From NCBI GenBank assembly GCA_013115135.1, contig JABANP010000057.1:62001-126000 (forward strand): a stretch of 64,000 nucleotides of DNA, given 5' to 3'. This document shows, in pieces, positions 55,452-64,000 of the stretch. The notes under the pieces are model-generated. The model worked only from the letters and a program-made list of their open reading frames with translations. It had not been told where the DNA came from and did not search any database. Position numbers and translations under genes: made by a program. Numbering within the stretch: the first letter of the stretch is position 1; every line of letters starts with the position of its first letter. This DNA is from Perkinsus olseni (lineage: Eukaryota; Perkinsozoa; Perkinsida; Perkinsidae).

Positions 55452-55840
55452 TTTGGCTGGTGCGATCATGGTGTTGTGCTTTCCGTTTCTGAGGACCACC
55501 GACGCTTCGTGTGCGGAGTGATGGGCTTTTGTGTCTTTGGATGTGACTCACATCGCATCATGTGCTGCTCTTGTGCGGAGTATAGTGTTTGGCAAACACT
55601 TGCAACCACTGTTTGCACTACTTGGGTGTTGTGCTTGCTCTCTGACACATCCTTAGACCTCCGCTTGCTTGAACGGTGTCCTGAGCGCAGGAGCAGTGTA
55701 GCACTAGTAGTGTTGTTGTGGCCTCGGATTGCTGGCCTTGCGGTGGGTACCACCGGGTGGTTAACGGTAGGGTTTGTCGGGTTGGCGATCCCTGGTAGTG
55801 CTCCAGGGGGACAGTCATGTGTGGATTGTTGGGTGAGTGA

Positions 55841-56025
55841 TGGGAGACATTGCCAGTGTGCTTGCGTGCCAGGCAATGTGACTGCGGTGTTGTATTGGCC
55901 GCTGGCCCGAAGTGTGTTGGACATCCTGGTGATGTCTGCTGGTCTTCGGGTCTCGGGCTAATTTACACCACAGTCTCACCCAACACTCCCAGTTGACTGA
56001 TGCGATGCGGCGAAGCGCGTCTTGA
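55841..56025 (+). repeat. Split direct repeat B1
   Basis: Begins TGGGAGACATTGCCAGTG and ends GCGTCTTGA, directly joined to A2. Its pair is B2. About 390 bases between the recombinase stop and B1 are non-coding. Confidence 0.9.
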
Positions 56026-56212
56026 GTGAAGGTCCGGGCTTTGCCTGGAGCAAGTTCAAGCAAGCGTAGCAAGCATCGTTTGTGCGCGAGCTGTTCGCGC
56101 GCCCCCGTAATCGACCAAAGTGGTAGCACCGATATGTTGCGTTCGTGGTTGTAAGGAGCGGAACCCGGCGTGAGAAGGTCTTCCGGGCCGGTTCCGAGGA
56201 AATTTTTCTTTT
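56026..56212 (+). repeat. Split direct repeat A2
   Basis: Copy of A1 with two substitutions (GCTGTTCGCG versus GCTATTCGCG; AGCACCG versus AGCAACG). Confidence 0.9.
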
Positions 56213-56229
56213 ACCCTTGGTTAGTTATC

Positions 56230-56414
56230 TGGGAGACATTGCCAGTGTGCTTGCGTGCCAGGCAATGTGACTGCGGTGTTGTATTGGCCGCTGGCCCGAA
56301 GTGTGTTGGACATCCTGGTGATGTCTGCTGGTCTTCGGGTCTCGGGCTAATTTACACCACAGTCTCACCCAACACTCCCAGTTGACTGATGCGATGCGGC
56401 GGAGCGCGTCTTGA
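56230..56414 (+). repeat. Split direct repeat B2
   Basis: Copy of B1 with one substitution (GGCGGAGCG versus GGCGAAGCG). It marks the right element boundary; host sequence TTGTGCAG begins at 56415. Confidence 0.9.
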
Positions 56415-57150
56415 TTGTGCAGAATTTCCTTCTACATCCGATAGTGACAAAGAAAGAGTCGGGCACCTTAAAGGATTGACGCTGACTAGACTCTTAACAT
56501 CAAAATCGATCTGGAGGCAAGATAAATCTCCGAACAATTTTGTGTTACGTAAAGCCGCATCGGCGATAGGAAAGTTCGTGAATTCCCATGGAGGTGAGGA
56601 AGATGGAATGTGTGGGCTTCATTTGCTGTGATTTTTCAGGGTGGGTCATTCAAGGTTGGGTTAAAGGAGGTATTTTGCAGGAAGAAAGTGCCGGTGATGG
56701 TGATATTAATATGTATAAAGAGGTGGAGAAAATTCATGTTGTTCGTGTATTTCCCGAGGAAGAAGAAAAGCTGAGAGAAAAATTAGAAGAGTTGAAGATG
56801 AAGCGGGAGCAGAGTGAACCGTTAGGGTGGTCTGGGGGAAAGGCGAATCGAATTCCAAGTAAGATACTCAAGCTTCGTCATTGAAGTTAAAGTATAATTC
56901 AGGAGAAGATTTGGAGGATGAACGTCGAGGGGAGAATGACAGTAGTACTTCTACGGCTGAACAATTAGGAGATAGGAGGACGAATACAAGAGTAGAGGAA
57001 AGTGCGGGGAGTAGTCCAGAGGATAATAGTACAAGTGAGGAGGAGCCGTTTGTAGATTACGACTCTGACACACTTGCTCGGGATGATAGTGTGTCGCGTA
57101 GAGGGAACCGTGGTGGAAGCAGTTGTTCGAAAGATGCGCCATTGCTATAA
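56415..57150 (+). CDS. 3' part of the interrupted multi-exon gene, acidic disordered C-terminus
   Basis: Continues the exon broken at 52039: HCAEFPSTSDSDKERVGHL, FVLRKAASAIGKFVNSHG. A 46-nt intron (56594-56639) leads to WVIQGWVKGGILQEESAG, VVRVFPEEEEKLREKLEEL (coiled coil) and GGKANRIP. A 44-nt intron (56859-56902) leads to REDLEDERRGENDSS and an acidic Ser-rich tail (SSPEDNSTSEEEPFVDYD), with a stop at 57148-57150. Excising 52040-56414 gives TRV-HCAEF in one open frame, which supports that both parts are one gene. Codons are more AT-rich than in the host genes at the left of the window, as in the Helitron gene downstream. Confidence 0.45.
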
Positions 57151-57186
57151 GCAAGCTGAAGTTGGGAACTTCAAGTTGCGGTTTGC

Positions 57187-57651
57187 ATGAATTGTGATGT
57201 AGCGTGCGATGTGGATGAGAGTAATGCCTTTTTGTCGGTTGTCACAGAAAGTGTTCCGGGAAATATGGTGGACTAATCAGGGAGAAATATAGTTCTGTTT
57301 AAGAGTAGGGAGTTGAAAAAAACGCACTCGTGGATAAGGCGTTTACGAGATTCTTGTGATTCGAAAGTGTGGGTGCCGAAAAGGCGTTTTACTACAGAGT
57401 TGAAGGGGATATTGATGGCTGTGGAGCAGGGAGCTCTCCTACGGAGTCGGTGGCAAGCACCGAACGCTCCCCGCAAAAATTCTCCGGTCAATGTATAGGG
57501 TGTGAGTGATGTGTGCAGTTGGGACGTGAGTTTTGCGTAAAAGAACCTACGAATGGCAAAGAAGAAATGGCGCAAGCAGAGGAGGCATTGTTCACAATGT
57601 GGCCGATTCTCGAAAGGAGGTATAATGTGCATGAGATGTGTGCATAGATCA
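57187..57651 (+). CDS. Hypothetical small gene between the interrupted gene and the Helitron Rep
   Basis: ATG 57187 starts MNCDVACDVDESNAFLSVV. After a possible short intron the frame reads KTHSWIRRLRDSCDSKVWV, KRRFTTELKGILMAVEQGA and NAPRKNSPVN. A 26-nt GT-AG interval ending TGTGCAG (about 57519) would join it to LGREFCVKEPTNGKEEMAQ and EALFTMWPILERRYN, with a stop at about 57651. No family is recognised. Exon joints are tentative, and the last exon overlaps a different small frame with a zinc-ribbon pattern (57553-57681). Confidence 0.3.
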
Positions 57652-57681
57652 GTAAGGATTGATAGATCATATATTAGATAG
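57553..57681 (+). CDS. 42-codon frame with a CxxC...CxxC zinc-ribbon pattern
   Basis: ATG 57553 to stop 57679-57681. The basic start MAKKKWRKQRRH is followed by C-S-Q-C, a 9-residue spacer, then C-M-R-C, and a basic end VRIDRSYIR. The paired CxxC suits a zinc ribbon. It overlaps, in another frame, the tentative exon listed before, so at most one is likely real. Confidence 0.3.
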   Translation: MAKKKWRKQRRHCSQCGRFSKGGIMCMRCVHRSVRIDRSYIR

Positions 57682-57836
57682 GTTGAAATGCTGTTGTTTG
57701 TAGAGGATTGTGGAACAAGGAAGTGGTGAAGAAAATAACGACATAGTAGAGAACGGTACTGTGCATAATGAAAGGTCTGATGCACAAGTAATTCACTTTG
57801 CATATAGTAATTGTAAAATATATGAATGATTTTCAG

Positions 57837-60800
57837 ATGAGTGGGGAAGAAGAAATTGATACGAGTGTTAATTCGAGCGAGGTTGATATGTTCACAAGTG
57901 AGGAGGAAGATGAAGAGAGTAGCCAACAATGCGAACATTGTAAGCGAATAAGCCACAGGCAAGGAATTTTGGATTTGCACCAAACTGCGACGGGAGAAAT
58001 TATTTGTCGTAAGTATGGTGCCTTAAAGCGGAAAGATATTCGCAGACGGCAACACGTATTGCTGTGTAAAGAGTGCCGGAGATATTTACTGGAGAGTCGT
58101 AAGTGGAATGTGGCGTGGCCGGCTGTGATCTTTACGGAATTGACAAAAAGTGCAGATATCTCTGAAGGAGTATGGAGGGTTTTACCTGAAACCGGGCGTA
58201 AATGGTGGCGTGAATTGGAGCCTGATGCTGGTTGTAGAGTAAGTGTAGTGGATGTGTCGAGGAGATATGCTTCTTTTATGAGCGACATTGAATCGTACAA
58301 GTTGGGTAGACTCAGGAAGTGTTTGAACAGAGAATGTATGAGGACTGTATTGTGTCCGTATGGGTGCTGGGAATTTATAGAGAAGGCGGTTCCAGTTCCA
58401 TACTCTTCACTAATACAGGAACATGATGTCGAATTTAACGGTTTTGGAGCGAATTTCATGAGGATATTTAGTAGGAGAAGAGGAGATTGGTTAGAGCAAC
58501 GAGCTTTCTTACGATGGAAAATTGATCCGAGTTGCCGTATTGATGAACATGAAGGATTGTGCTATCTGATGTGTGCAAGACACGGCCAAGGTGTGAAAGG
58601 TGATATGCTCTATGGATGTGAAAACCCTGTTACGAAAGTATTTCCTCCAATACATGGAGACCATCTGGGACCACTGCATTTCAAATGTAATGTTGTGAAA
58701 TGTGGGAAAGCGACATACTCAGGAACGACATATAAACTCATGAGAGCCGAAGGTGGTTACAATGGGGTATCCAGTTTCGGTATTGATAGAGAGGACGAAT
58801 GGGATATAAAATCGGAATATTTAAGTAAACAGGAGAATTTGATAACGAATGAAAGGCCAGATATCAGAGCGGTCATTAGGCAACGATTTTCTGAGGGAGA
58901 CATACCGGAATGTATGATGGTTGAGCTGGATAGGGAACGAGAATACAGTGAGTTTGATGTTGCGCGGTTGAGTGTGAAAGGAAGTTCATGGATATCGGCA
59001 AAACAGTTAGTAGGCGCTGCAAACGAAAAATGTGATAAAGTTATACGAATTCATACAGGGTGGTTCCATAGTAATGAAGAAGAAGAGAGAGACCGCGAGG
59101 TAGAATTGCGTATTGTCTCTGACTTGATACGTGTGCGATACGAGAATCGATGGAATGAGTATCCGGTAGTAGTGAAAAGTAAAACTTGGCTGAGAGCAGC
59201 ATGTGCGTGGGCTATGAGCTGTATTTTGGTGAATAGCTCTTATCTATGGAAAGCAATGGTGAAGCACTGTGAAGAAGAAAGCGATTGGCGATCTGTGGTC
59301 CTTGGAAAAGTTGACACTGAAATTTTGACTAGTAATAAGAGTAGTAAATTGAATGATGCCGGTAAGCTGTATTTAAGAAGAGTATTCGATATAGATTCTT
59401 TCATCCGTGAGAAATTAGAGGAGGAAAATAATGTTGCAATTGGAGATGAACGAGAAATATTAGCCAAGTTTTGTAGAAAAGGCAAAGGAGTGCAAGTGGA
59501 ATACGTGAGAAACCGACGGGAGACTGAATGGCTGCGTGTGAAGAATAATACCAGGAGTGAATCGAATATTCTACTGCTGTGGACGGAGCAACGAGCAAGA
59601 AGGAGATATTCAATGGAGGTTACGGAAGAGTTTACGGATACCCATAACGCGGAATGGAAACTGGATATTGTTGTCGCAAAAGACGATGTTTTCAATAGAT
59701 ATGATGCAGCGACTTGGCGGTTGGGGCGAAAGATGTCGGTGCCGAAGAAAGAAAAATGGGAAGAAAGGCGTGAGGAATTGCGTGGAAAATGGGATATTCT
59801 GATATATAGAAAAAAGTGTGGAGAAGATTTAGATGCCAGAAGAGAAATGTTAGCGTATATAGGGGGGCAAAATACAGTGCAATGTGGGAGTTGCAATACG
59901 TATCTCGTTCGTGAATCTCATGGGGGAGGTCGATTGTGTATGAGGACGGGGTGTAGTAGAGTAATGTATCAATCGTGCATTACTGAAAGGTGCGATGTTG
60001 GACTTTGTAGAGAACATTTTCGGTTGGAGTTGGAAAGTGGAGATACAAACGTAATAGTTGAACGGAGTAACGATTCAGAGAGAATGAGAGACGAAAATGT
60101 TATGGCTGAAGGAAGGCGCACAATGTATATAAATGGACCGCGAAGGAGAGGGTCAGACGGGAGGGATGAAATTGAAAGGAGGAGAAACTTTGAAGGTCTT
60201 GAGGAGAGTAAAGGCGTTTTACAGAAAAGTGGGAGGAAGATAAAAGGACATGTGTTGATTAATGGATTACATAAGTGCTTAGAGCGACGGAATAAGCCTT
60301 TGAACTTCACAACTAACGAGCAACGATTTTTACAAGGGTTTATCTCAAAAAGTAAGGCATGGTATTGCGACTTGATAGTTGTGTCGAGGTTTGGAGCTCT
60401 CAGGTGGTGAAGCATGTGGGGCGTCAATAATTCAAGCTGAAGCACAATTATTCCCAGGTCTCTTCTTCAAGAGCGCGAAGGATGGGTCTATACATGGAGC
60501 ATTGCCTACGAATATATGGAGCCCACGAAATTGTCGTATATATCAAAATCTCGCGAGTCCAGAAGATCAACTGCGAACACGGATATTAGATGGAAATATG
60601 CAAACTGGGAGATCGGCTGATTATCTTACGTATGCATTCGGTTTGCTGTTCAATAAAAATTTGCAGAAGACGGATTCTCGACTGATTATGCGGCGGGGAT
60701 ATTTTGCACTTACAGACGGAAAATCAGCCGTTAATGCTGAAGAACCCGTCTTAGCATTCGAAGAATTAGATAGCCGACAACAAGTGAAAAGATTAGCGAG

Positions 60801-63800
60801 TAGTCTTATGGCGAACCCCAAGAATTTGAAAGTTTTCGTGACATTGACATGTAATCAATCGCGACATTTTGGGATTTCTCCAATACGAGAAGCGATTAGA
60901 GATTACACGGAACACTTGGCGGAAGATGAAGCTAAAGCTGTCGAAGAAGGAACGGTGGTAGATATTTGTTTGGCTTGGTCCCGTACAGTGGAATATTTCG
61001 TGAAGTACCTACGAATGTCGGAAGAAAAAATATTAGGTGATATGGAATATATCGTCGTTTGTTTAATGAAACATGTTGCTGTTCAGGTGATGTGAAGTCT
61101 ACTTTCGCGCGATTTGAATTTCAAGATTCCGTGGCGAACCTTCCTCATCTGCATCTGTTACTAACAATGAAAGACGGAGTAAAAGAAGAGGAAATAAAAG
61201 ATAAAATAATATGCGCCACATCGACGGCACACGAATTAGGATCAGGGTGGCACGTATGCCCTGCGGAATATGGAAAATTGATAGAAGAAGGTTTAGCTGA
61301 CAGTGTGGAGGATTGTGAATCGTACATACATGATTTCGAAAGGATACAGTCTCATGATTGCAAAAAAGCTGGCCACAGGTGTATGAAACGGAGGAAAATC
61401 GTGACTAGCGAAGGGAACATCGGAATAGTGGAAAAGTGTAGGGTGCCAAAATATAAAGCAGCAAACGAGCATTGGTTCGTAGAGATTCGCGCGTCACATG
61501 ATGAGCATTCACTTGAAATTCTGCGGAGACTGGGATTGGCGGAAATTAATGAAGATACTGGGGAGATAGAAGTAGGAGAGGATCTTAAAGCCGGCCGGTA
61601 TCAGTATGCCGCTGACCGAAACGAAAAAGTATCGCCAACAAATGGGTTGATCTTCTTTGTATGCCGCTCATCGTCTAATATACAAATAACAGATACGTAT
61701 TTCAATTCGAAATATCTATGTAAATATTTATGCGGGGAAGAAGAACGAGCTACAGTGGGCGTAACGGCCGGGGGTGAGCAAGGTGCAGTCAACATTGATA
61801 TCGATCGAATACGTAATGCGAAACTTGGTAAAAAGCGTATGCGCCGCAGCCTATTGGATGGGAGGAAGAAAAAAGAAGAGTTCAAGTTGATATCTTTACC
61901 AGAATGTGTCTGGTGGCTACTCAATTTATGTTATATTCTAACCGACCAAAGCTTCATAGAATGTCCAACAAAAGAGTTATCGCAGAGGGTTGGAGTCGCC
62001 CGCAGGAGACGAGCTGTGAACACGAATAATGAAACCGCATTTGAGTTCCGATCTGAAGTATTGAACCTTGTGCCCGAGAGACAGTACACAAGCAATCAGA
62101 ACCTATTGTATAGAGATAGGATAAGATCAGAATGCGGATTCGATAAGTTCAAATATTTCAACTACGACCGCCTGAACTGAGATTTATTGACTCTCCGAGA
62201 GATTACTATGAGTGGTTGGTATACAGAAACGTCCGAGATGGTAACTCTTTGTTGGATCGGTCTTTAAGACGTTGCGCATGGGTTGATCCGTTGAATAAAC
62301 AATGGCGCATTCGAGCGGAGGCGTTGGAAGCGGTTATGATTGCAGCATTACACTCGGCAGAGCCTCTTGCATATGATATTTACACTCAAATATTACGAGT
62401 GATTGACGAAAGAGAGGCGTCAGAAGAAATGCGGAAACGATTTATAGATGAGTCGCCTGAACGTCGGCGAAAAGCAGTTGTCGTAAATACCTTACCGAAA
62501 CCTACAAGTCCCCTAGCACTACTGTGTCACGTGTTATTTACACAAGGCCACTATGTTACAGAATTGGACTTGTTCGAGGGCGGTAGTATGACTGAAGCCT
62601 TCAGAAAGGCAGAACTCGTGCCGAGAGATGGGCCAATAACGTACGAGCATGTGCTGAATATACTGAGAACTTATACTCTACGGGATTTGAAATTCAACCC
62701 TGTTGGCGGTACAAGGGCGTTTGATAATGGCTTGAAAGCTGCATACTGTATTATCGGCGGATTATTATTAGAAGGCCGTGTATTATACGAACACATACCC
62801 GTTACAGAAGAAAGAATATTGAGAAGAATAGCAACTTCCGAGTGGGAAGAAAGGAATAAGGAGAGAAGAAAACGAGTTGCTCTGTGTATGCTAGAAGATG
62901 TGACGACGAATGACAATTTGCCGTCGGCGGAAGATTTTGCAAACGCAACGGAAGAACATCCTTTACAATGGGATGCAGTAATAGACGGAAGAAACGGGCA
63001 AAGCACAGAGTCGATAAGAGAACAGCGAAGACTTCTGGATACATTGAAAGAACGAGTGAAAGCGAAAAAAGATTACCCAAATATATTTGTACCACACATC
63101 CTACTAGAAGGTTTACCAGGATGTGGTAAGAGCTTTTTGCTCAAGACAATATGTTTACAGAGCCTTGCTTACGGAATGAGCGTGCTGACATCGGCGTTAT
63201 CGTCAGAAAAAGCTACAAGCCTAGGAGGCAGGCATTTACATATTATGTTCCAACTGGTGGTGGAAAACGAAAAACTGTATTTCAGTCCAGAGCAGGCAGC
63301 ATACAAGGCGCTGCAACGGCTATGCCGGCAGCCGGAATTGATAGTAGATCTTCAGAGATGCAGTGTTATGATAATTGATGAATTATTAACAATCAGCGCA
63401 GAACAATATCATGTGCTGGATATCCTACTCCGCCATATACGCAAAAGCAGTGCGCCGTTTGGAAACGTATTGCTTATAGGATCAGGGGATTTCCGCCAAT
63501 TACCGCCAGTACGCGGGAAGAAATTATCGACGGATGTGGCGATGATCATGAATTTTGAAGTAAGCTCAAGCTATAGATTGAAATAATTCACGATATCAGG
63601 TACTCCGTATGAATGAACTAGTAAGAAGCGAGAATGATGAGAAATTGCAAAGTGTTTTGCGTATATTGAGCAAACCTGTTTTAACTGAGAGTGAAGCAGA
63701 TGATATATGCAGAATAATCAGAGAAAATTGTTCATTCAGAGAAGATTGGAGTACAGTACCAGAAGAGTGCATTCGAGTATTCGGTCGACGCAAGGCTGTG

Positions 63801-64000
63801 AATGAAGAAATAGAGAGGCATATACATCGACTAAAAGAAAGAGGCCGTGAATGCTTCACATTCGAAGCTCGAGATGAAACAACGACAAACAATGGAATGA
63901 CATGGCAAAAAGCAAGCGAAGGAGAACGAAGGGCGTTAGACAGAGCACTACCCGAAAGCAGGACATTAGTATTGAGCACACATACGGTCATGCGGCTGAC
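57837..64000 (+). CDS. Helitron Rep/helicase (RepHel), partial at right edge
   Basis: Rolling-circle transposase. Exons: 57837-60351, 60404-61036, 61087-62146, 62182-63559 and 63600 to beyond the window; introns are 52, 50, 35 and 40 nt, all GT-AG and each restoring frame. The first 840 residues contain two Cys clusters (CEHCKRIS..., CKECRRYL near 58050; CGSCNTYL...CREHF near 59880-60020). The Helitron N-domain follows (FPGLFFKSAKDGSIHG, VFVTLTCNQSRHFG at about 60830). The HUH motif is LPHLHLLL (about 61140), with the two-Tyr motif YLCKYLCG (about 61710). The Pif1-like helicase has Walker A EGLPGCGKSF (63110), Walker B MIIDELLT (63370) and GSGDFRQLPPVRGK (63480). Translation stays open to the last base. 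The start ATG directly follows TTTTCAG, so an upstream exon is possible. Confidence 0.88.
60352..60403 (+). other. 52-nt intron in the Helitron gene
   Basis: GTAAGG at the left, CTCTCAG at the right. Removal joins FISK to SGEACGASII in frame, whereas reading through gives a stop at 60408-60410. Confidence 0.8.
61037..61086 (+). other. 50-nt intron in the Helitron gene
   Basis: GTGATATGG...GTTCAG. Removal joins EEKILG to DVKSTFARFEFQ, the segment that leads into the HUH motif. Confidence 0.75.
62147..62181 (+). other. 35-nt intron in the Helitron gene
   Basis: GTTCAAAT...CTGAG, unusually short. Removal joins CGFDK to FIDSPRDYYEWL across a stop codon. Confidence 0.6.
63560..63599 (+). other. 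40-nt intron in the Helitron gene
   Basis: GTAAGC...TATCAG. Removal joins IMNFE to VLRMNELVRS, the normal helicase continuation after GDFRQLPPV. Confidence 0.75.

Larger units (their letters stand above)
52040..56414 (+). mobile_element. Tyrosine-recombinase retroelement with split direct repeats (PAT/Ngaro-type), internally deleted
   Basis: Order A1-genes-B1-A2-B2: A1 52040-52226, A2 56026-56212 (187 bp each, two mismatches); B1 55841-56025, B2 56230-56414 (185 bp each, one mismatch). B1 abuts A2 directly and 17 bp separate A2 from B2. This split-direct-repeat layout is the hallmark of PAT/Ngaro/VIPER-like DIRS relatives. Inside, on the plus strand, are a gag-like region, a reverse transcriptase N-terminal fragment, an RNase H C-terminal remnant and a full tyrosine recombinase. 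The 4.4-kb size and missing RT core make it non-autonomous. It is inserted in a coding exon of the flanking gene with no target duplication. Confidence 0.88.

Noticed and set aside
55466..55961. Overlapping 150-160-codon frames on both strands after the recombinase
   Set aside because: Lie in the non-coding 3' region and repeat B1 of the retroelement; no domain and no conservation signal beyond the repeat.
57273..59896. Long minus-strand frames (57273-57983, 57833-58459, 59240-59896)
   Set aside because: Antisense shadows of the Helitron region; Cys/Ser/Leu-rich composition typical of the reverse of acidic, Lys-rich coding sequence.

Overview
The window looks like nuclear DNA of a unicellular eukaryote. 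Its genes are broken by many very small GT-AG introns (about 35-60 nt), and splicing them out restores well-known eukaryotic proteins: tryptophanyl-tRNA synthetase, Ku80, PAN2 deadenylase, succinyl-CoA ligase beta and two acyl-CoA dehydrogenases. The TrpRS carries an AlaX-like N-terminal domain known from apicomplexans, which with the secreted S41 peptidase suggests an alveolate, possibly Perkinsus-like. That assignment is inference. At least one conserved gene has a one-base frame break in a G run (19686-19689), so some frameshifts may be assembly errors.

Left part (1-38.7 kb) is a gene-dense host region. Minus strand: TrpRS (235-2790), succinyl-CoA ligase beta (18781-20214), a pseudokinase-ankyrin-membrane protein (32765-36717) and a nucleotidyltransferase-like protein (36788-38654). 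Plus strand: a leucine-rich protein, a P-loop kinase plus 2H phosphoesterase resembling the last two modules of fungal-type tRNA ligase, Ku80, PAN2, two adjacent acyl-CoA dehydrogenases and a secreted S41 peptidase in shifted frames. A foldback element with two identical 142-bp arms lies at 26528-27171.

Middle part (39.7-50.4 kb) holds repeats and no convincing gene: a 948-bp hAT-type element with an 8-bp target duplication, then a tandem array of about 1-kb units in two diverged types (A and B). Every unit carries one long GC-rich hairpin whose arms covary between unit types. The oldest unit is split by a 745-bp inverted-repeat element containing a 28-bp x5 minisatellite.

Right part (50.4-64 kb) is dominated by mobile DNA. 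A Helitron Rep/helicase gene (HUH, two-Tyr motif, Pif1-like helicase) runs off the right edge and is split by 35-52-nt introns. Upstream of it, a multi-exon gene that may encode an OB-fold-like protein is interrupted by a tyrosine-recombinase retroelement (52040-56414) of PAT/Ngaro type. This element has split direct repeats (A1-genes-B1-A2-B2), a deleted reverse transcriptase/RNase H core and an intact-looking recombinase. Removing the element restores the host reading frame with no target-site duplication.

The most distinctive structures are the hairpin array with covarying palindromes and the nested retroelement/Helitron complex. No tRNA, rRNA or CRISPR array was recognised.
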